Source: Variovorax sp. J22G73
GTDB taxonomy: Bacteria > Pseudomonadota > Gammaproteobacteria > Burkholderiales > Burkholderiaceae_C
Length of the DNA: 64,000 nucleotides
Assembly: GCF_030317035.1 (NCBI RefSeq)
Contig: NZ_JASZYK010000012.1
Span: 62,001 to 126,000 of the forward strand
Direction of reading: 5' to 3'
The stretch's first letter is position 1, and each line of letters opens with the position of its first letter. This document shows, one piece after another, positions 18,012 to 25,433 of the stretch. The notes below the pieces were generated by a model. That model ran no database searches and was not told the DNA's origin. It worked only from the letters and a program-made list of their open reading frames with translations. Position numbers and translations under genes: made by a program.

Positions 18012-19105
18012 GGCGACACGTCCTTCAGCACGCTGACCTGCTCCGCATAGCCGCTCTCGATGCGCTGCAGGCGTGCCTCGCGCGCGGCCTCGTTCACCCA
18101 CTGCGCGGTCATCGCGGTCTGCCTGGCCAGCTGGTAGGCCAGCTTGGCCGCGGGCTGCAGCGAGCTGTTGTCGGCGGGCAGGAAACCCGCCAGGTCGTGC
18201 AGCGACTTGAGCACCACGCGCTCGGCGTCGCCGCGCGGCCCCTTGGCGCGGCCGTAGGCCGTCAGAAAGGTTTGCACGCGCTTGCGCAGCTCGGGCGGGT
18301 AGCCGCTGCGCACCACGATCTGCGCGTGCGGAATCAGCTCCGACTCCCACAGCACCTGCAGCCGCTCGGCCTCGGCCGGAAAGCGCAGCCTGAAGCGCTC
18401 GAAGTCGGCGGTGTTGTTGGTGGCCACGTCGGCCTCGCTGTTGGCCACGGCCAGCGCGGTGGCCTGGTGGGTGCCGACGATCTCGCTCTGGAAGCGGGTC
18501 TCCATGGCGATGTGGTTCGGCAAGAACAGCTGCAGCTGCGGCACGATGAAGCCCGACACCGACTGCCGCTCCCCGCGCGCCAGCCGCCAGCGTTCGGGCT
18601 GCTCCAGCAGCCCCTTGAGCGTGTTCAGCGGCGGCGTCTTGCGCGCCAGCAGCAGCGCGCGGTAGCCCGGCAGGCCGTCGTGGCGCACCACCTGGGCCAC
18701 CACCTTCATGCGGCGTTGCGTCACGGCGTCGAGCGCCATCTTTCCGGACAGGAAGGCCATGTCGACCTCGTCGCGCTGGATGGCCTGCTCCAGCGCCTCG
18801 TACGAGTTGACCGACAGCACGCTCACCGGCCGGCCGATGGCCCGGCTGAGCTCGGCCAGCAGCGGGTCCCAGTCGCTGCGCGACTCGAAGGCACCGCCCA
18901 GCGGCAGGATGCCGAAGCGCACCGGAGACTCCACGGTGCCCACCACGCCCACCACGCCCACCGTACCGCCACTGCCGACCTGGGCCGCGACCCACGGCGG
19001 CAGGCCCAGCAGCAAGGCCAGCGCCGTTGCACGAACGGCGCCCGGAACGTGGACAAGGCGAACAAGGCGGCGCAGGAAAGTCAGCATTTTTGAACCGAAA
19101 GACAT
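18008..19105 (-). CDS. PhnD-like periplasmic substrate-binding protein, first of a tandem pair
   Basis: Product of about 365 residues if it starts at 19105 (MSFGSKM); an ATG at 19087 (MLTFLRR) is an equally good start, and neither has a clear ribosome site. Signal peptide MLTFLRRLV...LALLLGLPPWVAAQ, then a short Gly/Val repeat (GTVGVVGVVGTVE, from 9-bp DNA repeats at 18931-18970), then the PhnD-type fold: VRFGILPLGGAFESRSDW, NSYEALEQAIQRDEVDMAFLSGKMAL, GTHQATALAVANSEADVATNN. It is highly similar to the next gene throughout, which indicates tandem duplication. It is transcribed away from the hybrid kinase at 19294; the AT-richer stretch at 19148-19190 probably holds the divergent promoters. 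Confidence 0.87.
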   Translation of the reverse strand: MSFGSKMLTFLRRLVRLVHVPGAVRATALALLLGLPPWVAAQVGSGGTVGVVGVVGTVESPVRFGILPLGGAFESRSDWDPLLAELSRAIGRPVSVLSVNSYEALEQAIQRDEVDMAFLSGKMALDAVTQRRMKVVAQVVRHDGLPGYRALLLARKTPPLNTLKGLLEQPERWRLARGERQSVSGFIVPQLQLFLPNHIAMETRFQSEIVGTHQATALAVANSEADVATNNTADFERFRLRFPAEAERLQVLWESELIPHAQIVVRSGYPPELRKRVQTFLTAYGRAKGPRGDAERVVLKSLHDLAGFLPADNSSLQPAAKLAYQLARQTAMTAQWVNEAAREARLQRIESGYAEQVSVLKDVSP

Positions 19106-19231
19106 AGAGCCGTTGCGCGTCGATGGGCCTAACATGGCGGCGCGGACGCCATTACATATCAATTGCTAACAATCTTCGTGATGTTTTTCCGGTCTTCCCA
19201 GTTCTGCAACGGGCACCCCCGCCGGGCCTCC

Positions 19232-19297
19232 ATGCTCTTGGTAGCTTCGGTGGCTTCGGTGCCTTCGGTGGCCTCGGTGCCCCTGACGGCCCCATGA
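19232..19297 (+). CDS. Possible 21-residue repeat-encoded leader peptide overlapping the kinase start
   Basis: ATG 19232 opens a 22-codon frame made of Ala/Pro-Ser-Val repeats from five 9-bp DNA units (about 19240-19284). It ends with TGA at 19295-19297, which overlaps the kinase ATG at 19294 as ATGA. This is the arrangement of a translationally coupled pair. No good ribosome site precedes the ATG, and the frame could simply be a by-product of the repeat. Confidence 0.25.
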   Translation: MLLVASVASVPSVASVPLTAP

Positions 19298-21183
19298 ACT
19301 GGAACTTTCGCGTCCTGCGCGGCCTGGCCCGCCTCACCTTCGCCCAGCAGCTGATCCTGCTGGCGCTGGTGCCGGCCACGCTGGCCACGCTCACGGCCAT
19401 TGCCGTGCTCACGCGCCAGCACCTGGGCAACCTCACCGAGCTGATGCGCGCCAATGCGCAGACGGTGGCGCTGCAGGTGGCCACCGTGGCGCAAGCGCCG
19501 CTGGCGCGCATGGACCGCCGCGCGCTGCAGCGCACCGCGCAGTCGGGCACCTTCCAGCCCAACGTGCAGCAGGTGCAGATCTGGACAGAAGACGGCGAGA
19601 TCGTCGCCAACTCCGAGACCATGGACCGCGCCCGCAGCGAAGGCCTGCAGGTGGTGGTGCCCATCGTGAGCGACGACGGGCGCCACAGCGGCAAGGTGAT
19701 GGTCGACATGAGCCTGGCCGCCGTGCAGGGCGCGCGGCGCTCGGTGTGGCTCAACGTGGGGCTGGTGCTGGCCGTCAGCCTGCTGTGCGTGGCGCTGGCC
19801 GGCTGGTGGGCGGCGCGGCGCATCAGCGAGCCGATCCGCGCGCTGGGCAAGGCGGTCGACCGCCTGGGCGCGGGCGAGAACGCCAGCGTGGCCATCGAGG
19901 GCACGTCGGAGGTGCGCCACCTGCAGCACGGCTTCAACCAGGCCGCGCGCGCGCTGGCGGAAAGCCACCGGCTGCTGCAAAGCCGCATCAACGAGGCCAC
20001 GGCCGAGCTGGCGCGCAAGAACGGCCAGCTCGAGGTGGCCAGCCAGGCCAAGACCCGCCTGCTGGCCGCCGCCAGCCACGACCTGCGCCAGCCCCTGCAT
20101 GCGCTCACGCTGTTCTCCGACGGCCTGGCCAACGGCGAGACCGACCCGGTGAAGCTGCAGCGCATCGGCCACATCCGTGAATGCGTCGACTCGCTCGACC
20201 GGCTGTTCTCCGAGCTGCTGAACCTGTCGCAGCTCGACGCCGGCGTGCTGCAGCCGCAGTGGATCGACTTTCCGCTGGACCGCCTGTTCGACGAAATCAG
20301 CCGCAACTTTCGCCCGGTGGCCGAGCAGCAGGGCCTGCGGCTGGTGGTGCGCAAGACCGAGCTGTGGGTGCGCTGCGACTACGTGATGCTCTCGCGCATC
20401 CTGAACAACCTGGTGTCCAACTCGCTGCGCCACACCATCGACGGCGGCGTGCTCATCGGCGCGCGGCGCCGCGGCAAGGGCGTGCGCATCGACGTGGTCG
20501 ACACCGGCGTGGGCATCGCCAGGCAGCACCAGGCGCGGGTGTTCGAAGAGTTCTACCAGGTGGAGCCCACCGGCCGCCAGGCGGCGCGCGGCGCGCGCGG
20601 CATGGGCCTGGGCCTGGCCACGGTGCGGCGGCTGGCCGACCTGCTGAACACGCGCGTGGAGCTCAGCTCCCGGCCCGGCAAGGGCACCTGCGTGCGGGCG
20701 ATGGTGCGCTCGGCGCAGGCGATGCTGCCCTCGCCCGTGCTGGCGCCCGCGCTGGCGGCCATCGAGGAGGAAGAGAGCCTGGCGAACGTGCGCATCCTGG
20801 TCATCGACGACGAGCGCACCATCCTCGAAGGCCTGAGCGTGGTGCTCGCCAACTGGGGCGCCGAGGTGCTGGCCGCGCAGACCCGCGCCGAGGCGCTGGC
20901 GCTGGCCGACGGCTGGGAGCAGCCGCCCGACGTGGTCATCAGCGACCTGCTGCTGCAGGGCGGCGACAACGGGCTGGACGTGATCGCCGCGCTGGAGCGG
21001 CATCCGCGCGGCATCGGCGCGGGCACGGCGCGGCTGCTGGTCACGGGCGAGACCAAGCCCGACCGGCTGCGCGAGGTGGCCAGCGCGGGCATCACGGTGC
21101 TCTACAAGCCGGTGTCGCCGCGGGTGCTGCGCCAGGCCATCCAGGCGCAGCGCGTGGTGGCGGCGCAACTGGTGGGCGCGTAG
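19294..21183 (+). CDS. Hybrid sensor histidine kinase with C-terminal receiver domain
   Basis: Product of 629 residues from ATG 19294 (MNWNFRVL). Membrane helix at about 17-38, periplasmic segment to about 148, second helix about 150-172, HAMP domain, then HisKA with phospho-accepting His262 (AAASHDLRQPLHAL), HATPase_c with N box LSRILNNLVSNSLRHT, DTGVGIA and GLGLATVRRL, and a receiver domain from about 510 with Asp551 (VVISDLLLQGGDNGLD). The periplasmic part is about 110 residues and may contact a binding protein. It is divergent from the two PhnD-like genes and upstream of a third binding protein and a second kinase. No DNA-binding response regulator or Hpt protein is encoded nearby, so the output partner is unknown. 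Confidence 0.92.
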   Translation: MNWNFRVLRGLARLTFAQQLILLALVPATLATLTAIAVLTRQHLGNLTELMRANAQTVALQVATVAQAPLARMDRRALQRTAQSGTFQPNVQQVQIWTEDGEIVANSETMDRARSEGLQVVVPIVSDDGRHSGKVMVDMSLAAVQGARRSVWLNVGLVLAVSLLCVALAGWWAARRISEPIRALGKAVDRLGAGENASVAIEGTSEVRHLQHGFNQAARALAESHRLLQSRINEATAELARKNGQLEVASQAKTRLLAAASHDLRQPLHALTLFSDGLANGETDPVKLQRIGHIRECVDSLDRLFSELLNLSQLDAGVLQPQWIDFPLDRLFDEISRNFRPVAEQQGLRLVVRKTELWVRCDYVMLSRILNNLVSNSLRHTIDGGVLIGARRRGKGVRIDVVDTGVGIARQHQARVFEEFYQVEPTGRQAARGARGMGLGLATVRRLADLLNTRVELSSRPGKGTCVRAMVRSAQAMLPSPVLAPALAAIEEEESLANVRILVIDDERTILEGLSVVLANWGAEVLAAQTRAEALALADGWEQPPDVVISDLLLQGGDNGLDVIAALERHPRGIGAGTARLLVTGETKPDRLREVASAGITVLYKPVSPRVLRQAIQAQRVVAAQLVGA

Positions 21184-21410
21184 GCCGGCATGCGGGTGCC
21201 ACCGATCCACAGATCGGCGTAGGCGCGGCGCCGGGTAAGGCCCTGGGTAGTCCATCTGAGATAGGCCGAGCGGCTGCCGCGATGAGCATTTCGTCACGTG
21301 CAGCGGCCCTTGCGGGCGCGGGCATAGGCTGACATAAGCCCTCCGCCTTATCGCGCGAAGCCGGGCCCGTCCTTACATTGGACCATCGCCCCTTGCTGCG
21401 AAAGCAGTCC

Positions 21411-22559
21411 ATGCCCGTTGCCGTGAAACCCGTTCTCCCGCCGCTTTGCGCAAGGCTGCTCACCGCCGCCCGCAAGGGCGCGGGCGCGTCGGCCGTGCTG
21501 GTGGGCCTCGCGCTGGCCCTGGGCGTGGCGGTGGCCGACGCCGCGGCCCCGGCCACCAACCTCACGGTGCTGATGGGCGACGACGCGGCGGCGTCCTCGG
21601 AGTTCGTGCAGCAGCTGCGCGCCGACCAGGGCGCGGGCGGCAAGTTCGAGCTGGTGCGGCTTCCGTCCTCACCGTCCTCACCGTCCTCACCGTCCTCACC
21701 TTCATCGCCTTCATCCACCGCTGTGGCCGGCGCCGACCCGCAGGCCGCCGAGAACACCGACACCGAGCGCGCGGCCAACGCCGGCGTGCGAACGCGCAGC
21801 CTGCGCACCGCCGAGACGCCATTGACCATGGCCGTGGGCCCCGCCGCCGCGCGCGCCGCCGTCGAGCGCCCGGGCCAGGAGCCGCTGGTGCTGGCGATGC
21901 TGAGCCGGCTCGACTACGAAGCCCTGAAGGCCAGCAGCCCCGCCCTCAAGCGCGGCGACCGCCGCGTGGGCGTGCTGCTGCGCGACCCGGCCATGGCCGA
22001 CCAGCTGGCGCTGATCAACGCGGTGCTGCCGCAGAAGCGCCGCATCGGCGTGGTGGCCACGCCCGAATCGGAGCCGCTGGTGCGCGAGCTGCAGCGCGCC
22101 GCGCAGGGCGCCAACCCGGCCTGGGACGTGCACGTGGAATACGCGCCCGACCCCACCTCGCTGGCCAACGCGCTGCGCCAGGTGGTGCCGCAAAGCGACG
22201 CGCTCATGGTGCTGCCCGACCTGATCGGCGACAGCCAGGCGGCCACGCTGTCGGTGCTGCGCGCGGGCGCCACCGCGGGCCTGCCGGTGTTCGGCGCCAG
22301 CGAGGGGCTGGTGCGCTCGGGCGGGCTGGCGGCGGCGGTGTCCACGCCGTCGCAGCTGGCGCAGCAGGCGCGCCTGCTCGGCGTGAAGGTGGCCAGCGCG
22401 GCAAGTTCGGCAAGCGGCACGGCAGGCAACACCGCCTCGCCGCTGGTGGAAGCGGCCACGCCCGCCACCGTGCGCGTCAACGCCACCGTGGCACGCGGAC
22501 TCGGCCTGCGCCTGCCGGAGGAACGGGAACTGACCGAACGGCTTGCGGTTCCGCGATGA
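21411..22559 (+). CDS. Periplasmic binding protein of the ABC_sub_bind type, with Ser-Ser-Pro repeats
   Basis: Product of 382 residues from ATG 21411 (MPVAVKPV). The signal region ends near VAVADAAAP, followed by LTVLMGDDAA. An SSP repeat near residues 86-101 comes from four copies of CCGTCCTCA plus degenerate copies (21663-21717). The C-terminal half, with VGVLLRDPAMADQLALINAVLPQKRRIGVV, DALMVLPDLIGDSQAAT and GLPVFGASEGLVRSGGLAAAV, is the ABC_sub_bind (TrpX/COG2984-like) fold. The stop overlaps the next kinase start (ATGA), so the two are co-translated and this protein is probably the ligand-binding partner of that kinase. Transport seems unlikely because no permease or ATPase is present. 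Confidence 0.82.
   Translation: MPVAVKPVLPPLCARLLTAARKGAGASAVLVGLALALGVAVADAAAPATNLTVLMGDDAAASSEFVQQLRADQGAGGKFELVRLPSSPSSPSSPSSPSSPSSTAVAGADPQAAENTDTERAANAGVRTRSLRTAETPLTMAVGPAAARAAVERPGQEPLVLAMLSRLDYEALKASSPALKRGDRRVGVLLRDPAMADQLALINAVLPQKRRIGVVATPESEPLVRELQRAAQGANPAWDVHVEYAPDPTSLANALRQVVPQSDALMVLPDLIGDSQAATLSVLRAGATAGLPVFGASEGLVRSGGLAAAVSTPSQLAQQARLLGVKVASAASSASGTAGNTASPLVEAATPATVRVNATVARGLGLRLPEERELTERLAVPR
21663..21717. repeat. 9-bp tandem repeat encoding Ser-Ser-Pro
   Basis: Four exact copies of CCGTCCTCA followed by degenerate copies. In frame inside the binding-protein gene, between its signal region and its ligand-binding fold. Confidence 0.85.
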
Positions 22560-24517
22560 GCGCCCCCCTGCCCCCCGACGGCTCGGCAAGCGCCGCGGCA
22601 GCCGGCGCCCACACCCTGGTGCTGCGCGGCAACCTGCAGCGTGACCTGTTCCGCCTGGGCGTGGTGCCGTGCGCGGCGGTGGCGCTGGCGCTCACCGGCT
22701 GGTTCACGCACAACCGGCTGCAGACACTGGAGGCCGCCTTCGACGCCGAAGGCCAGGCCGTGGCGCGCCAGGTGGCGGCCATGTCCGACCTGAGCCTGTA
22801 CGCGGGCGACCTGCCGGCGCTGCAGAACGTGGCCAACGCCGCGTTGCGCGGCGGCCAGGTGGCGCGGGTCGAAATCAGCAACAGCGCGGGCGTGTACGTC
22901 ACGGCCGGGCCCAAGACCACCTCGCTGGCGCAGTTGCGCATGTTCACCTCGCCGGTCACGCTGCGCGAGGCCTCGCGCGCCAGCGCCTTCGCGCCCGCGG
23001 GCTCCACCGCGGCGGGCGAGACGCCCATCGGCCTGGTGCAGACGTTTCGCGACACCACCGCCTACACGCGCGAGCGCAGCCGCTCGCTGTTCGCGGGCGT
23101 GGGCATCGCGCTGGTCGCGCTGCTGGCGGCCTGGGCCTCGGTGCGGCACATGGCGCGCAACGTGGCGCGGCCGCTGCGGCGCGTGTCGCGCACCGTCGCC
23201 GCGCTGGAGGCCGGCCACTTCGAGGTGCGCTGCGGCGTGGTCGAGGACGGCACCCCCAACGCGTCCCGCACGCACGAGCTGGCGGTGCTCGCGCACGACA
23301 TCGACCGCCTGGCCGAGCGCCTGCAGAGCAACCGCGAGATCAGTGAGGAGCGCGTGCGCGAGGCCACCGCCGTCGCGCTGCAGCGCATGGCCGAGGCCGA
23401 GCAGGCGGCGCTGTCGCGCGCGCGCTTCCTGGCCGCCGCCAGCCACGACCTGCGCCAGCCGCTGCACGCCATGGGCCTGTTCATCGACGGCCTGCTGCCG
23501 GGCGCATCGCCCGCGCAGCGCCCGGCCGTGCTGCGGCTGCAGGAAAGCACCGAGTTCATGGGCGTGCTGCTGGACGACCTGCTCGAAATCTCGCGGCTCG
23601 ATGCGCAGGTGCTCACCCCCTCGATCACCAACGTGTCGCTGGCCGCCCTGTTCGACCAGCTCGACGCCCAGCACGCCGCCACCGCCGCCGAGGCCCGCGT
23701 GCGGCTGCGCTGGAGCGACCGGGGCCTGGTGGTGCGCACCGACGCGGCCATGCTGCAGCGCATCGCCGGCAACCTGGTGGCCAACGCGCTGCGCCATGCG
23801 CCCGAAGGCGGCACGGTGCTGGTGGCCGCGCGGCGCGGCATGGCGGGAGGTGTGGCGCAGGTGCGCATCGAGGTGCGCGACAACGGCGTGGGCATCGCGC
23901 CCATCCACCAGGGCCGCATCTTCGAGGAGTTCTACCAGGTGGCCAACACCGAGCGCGACCGGCGCCGCGGCTTCGGCCTGGGGCTGGCCATCTGCGCGCG
24001 CATCGCGGCGCTGCTGGGCACGCGCATCACCGTGCGCTCGGCGCTGCAGGCCGGCAGCACCTTCGCCTTCACGCTGCCCGCGGCGCGCGCCGCCGACGTG
24101 ACGCCGCCCGCGCCGCCGGCGCTGGCCGTGGCCCCGCTGGCCGGCCTGCGCTGCCTGGTGGTGGACGACGACCCGGCCATCCTCGACGGCAGCCGCACGC
24201 TGCTGGAGCAATGGGGCTGCCAGGCCGAATGCGTGACCACCGGCGCCGAGGCCATCGCACGCATGGGCACCGGCGACGTCGCTTTCGACGCCGTGCTATG
24301 CGACCTGCAGCTGGCCGGCGAGGGCGACGGCGTGGACGTGATCGACGCCGCCAAGCGCCTGCAGCCCGACGCGCTGGCGGTGCTGGTGTCGGGCGCCACC
24401 GGGCCCGAGGTGCTGCAGCGCCTGCGCCACGGCGGCGTGATGCTGTTGACCAAGCCGGTGGCACCGGCCAAGCTGCGCGCGTTGCTCACCACGCGCCGGC
24501 ATGCGCACGCGGCCTGA
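22556..24517 (+). CDS. Hybrid sensor histidine kinase with C-terminal receiver domain, second copy
   Basis: Product of 653 residues. Membrane helix about 35-55 (LFRLGVVPCAAVALALTGWF), periplasmic domain to about 180, second helix about 182-200, HAMP-like segment, HisKA with His297 (AAASHDLRQPLHAM), HATPase_c (IAGNLVANALRHAPEGG, DNGVGIAP, GFGLGLAICARIA), and receiver domain from about 530 with Asp583 (AVLCDLQLAGEGDGVD). The domain plan matches the kinase at 19294, and the pair probably arose by duplication with diverged sensor parts. Its start overlaps the stop of the binding-protein gene (ATGA), which couples sensor and ligand-binding protein. Confidence 0.92.
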   Translation: MSAPLPPDGSASAAAAGAHTLVLRGNLQRDLFRLGVVPCAAVALALTGWFTHNRLQTLEAAFDAEGQAVARQVAAMSDLSLYAGDLPALQNVANAALRGGQVARVEISNSAGVYVTAGPKTTSLAQLRMFTSPVTLREASRASAFAPAGSTAAGETPIGLVQTFRDTTAYTRERSRSLFAGVGIALVALLAAWASVRHMARNVARPLRRVSRTVAALEAGHFEVRCGVVEDGTPNASRTHELAVLAHDIDRLAERLQSNREISEERVREATAVALQRMAEAEQAALSRARFLAAASHDLRQPLHAMGLFIDGLLPGASPAQRPAVLRLQESTEFMGVLLDDLLEISRLDAQVLTPSITNVSLAALFDQLDAQHAATAAEARVRLRWSDRGLVVRTDAAMLQRIAGNLVANALRHAPEGGTVLVAARRGMAGGVAQVRIEVRDNGVGIAPIHQGRIFEEFYQVANTERDRRRGFGLGLAICARIAALLGTRITVRSALQAGSTFAFTLPAARAADVTPPAPPALAVAPLAGLRCLVVDDDPAILDGSRTLLEQWGCQAECVTTGAEAIARMGTGDVAFDAVLCDLQLAGEGDGVDVIDAAKRLQPDALAVLVSGATGPEVLQRLRHGGVMLLTKPVAPAKLRALLTTRRHAHAA

Positions 24518-24590
24518 GAGCGACAGCCGACCATTGCCCATTGCCCATTGCCTATCGACTCGCGCGACACAGAGACACCCCCAACCGCCC

Positions 24591-25433
24591 ATGCTCCCTC
24601 TCGACGCCCTGCAGCACATCCGCCCCTTCATCGCCACGCCCAGCTACACCGGCCAGCTCACCAGCGACTACGTGCGCAGCCTGCTCGGGCTGGTCAACCT
24701 GGCGTGGCGCCACGGCTTCGCGATGCAGACGCGCTTCCTCGACGGCGACAGCCTGATCCCGCGCGCGCGCAACCGGCTGGTGGCGGAGTTCATGGCAGAC
24801 GAGCGCTGGACGCACCTGTTCTGGATCGACGCCGACATCGGCTTCGAGCCCGAGGCCGCATTGCGCCTGCTGCTGGCCGGCCGGCCGGTGGTGGCCGGCG
24901 TGTACCCGCACAAGAGCGACGGCTGGCCGCGCGAGGGCCTGGCGCAGGCGCTGCCCGCGGGCAGCACGCGCGAGGACTTCGAGGCGCGCCACGCGGTGTT
25001 CCCGGTGAACCTGAAGGCTCCCCGCGTGGACGCCGACGGATTCGCCGAAGTGCTCGACGCGCCCACCGGCTTCATGCTGATCGAGCGCGGCGTGTTCACC
25101 CGGCTCGCGCAGGCCATGCCCGAGCTGCGCTACACGCCCGACCACATGGACGATGCGGCCGCCGCCGCGCAGGCGCACTACCGCTTCTTCGACGTGTGGG
25201 CCGAGCCCGGCAACGGCCGCTACCTGAGCGAAGACTTCGCCTTCTGCCGGCGCTGGCAGTCCGTCGGCGGGCAGGTGTTCGTCGACACCCGCTCGCGCCT
25301 GACCCACACCGGCACGCGCACCTACCGCGGCGACTTCGCGCGGTCGCTGGTGGCGTCCGCGGGGCCCTCTGTTGGGCCATCCACGGGCTCGGCCACCGAG
25401 GCTGTCGCGGGGCCTTCCACGGGGTCGCCCTGA
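24591..25433 (+). CDS. Putative glycosyltransferase with variable C-terminal tail
   Basis: Product of 280 residues from ATG 24591 (MLPLDALQ). It contains LTSDYVRSLLGLVN, DSLIPRARNRLVAEFM and the metal-binding-type motif FWIDADIGFEPEA near residue 80, then GRYLSEDFAFCRRW, consistent with a GT-A fold glycosyltransferase. No signal peptide or membrane helix. The last 25-30 residues are Gly/Ser/Pro-rich low complexity, and their DNA overlaps the 3' end of the opposite-strand gene by 112 bases. Together with the next two genes it suggests a cell-surface or protein glycosylation set; the acceptor is unknown. Confidence 0.7.
   Translation: MLPLDALQHIRPFIATPSYTGQLTSDYVRSLLGLVNLAWRHGFAMQTRFLDGDSLIPRARNRLVAEFMADERWTHLFWIDADIGFEPEAALRLLLAGRPVVAGVYPHKSDGWPREGLAQALPAGSTREDFEARHAVFPVNLKAPRVDADGFAEVLDAPTGFMLIERGVFTRLAQAMPELRYTPDHMDDAAAAAQAHYRFFDVWAEPGNGRYLSEDFAFCRRWQSVGGQVFVDTRSRLTHTGTRTYRGDFARSLVASAGPSVGPSTGSATEAVAGPSTGSP

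Noticed and set aside
16908..18995. A 695-codon fused frame ending in a PhnD-like protein
   Set aside because: The first half is a shadow of the upstream paralogue. The TTG at 18011 gives a proper signal peptide.
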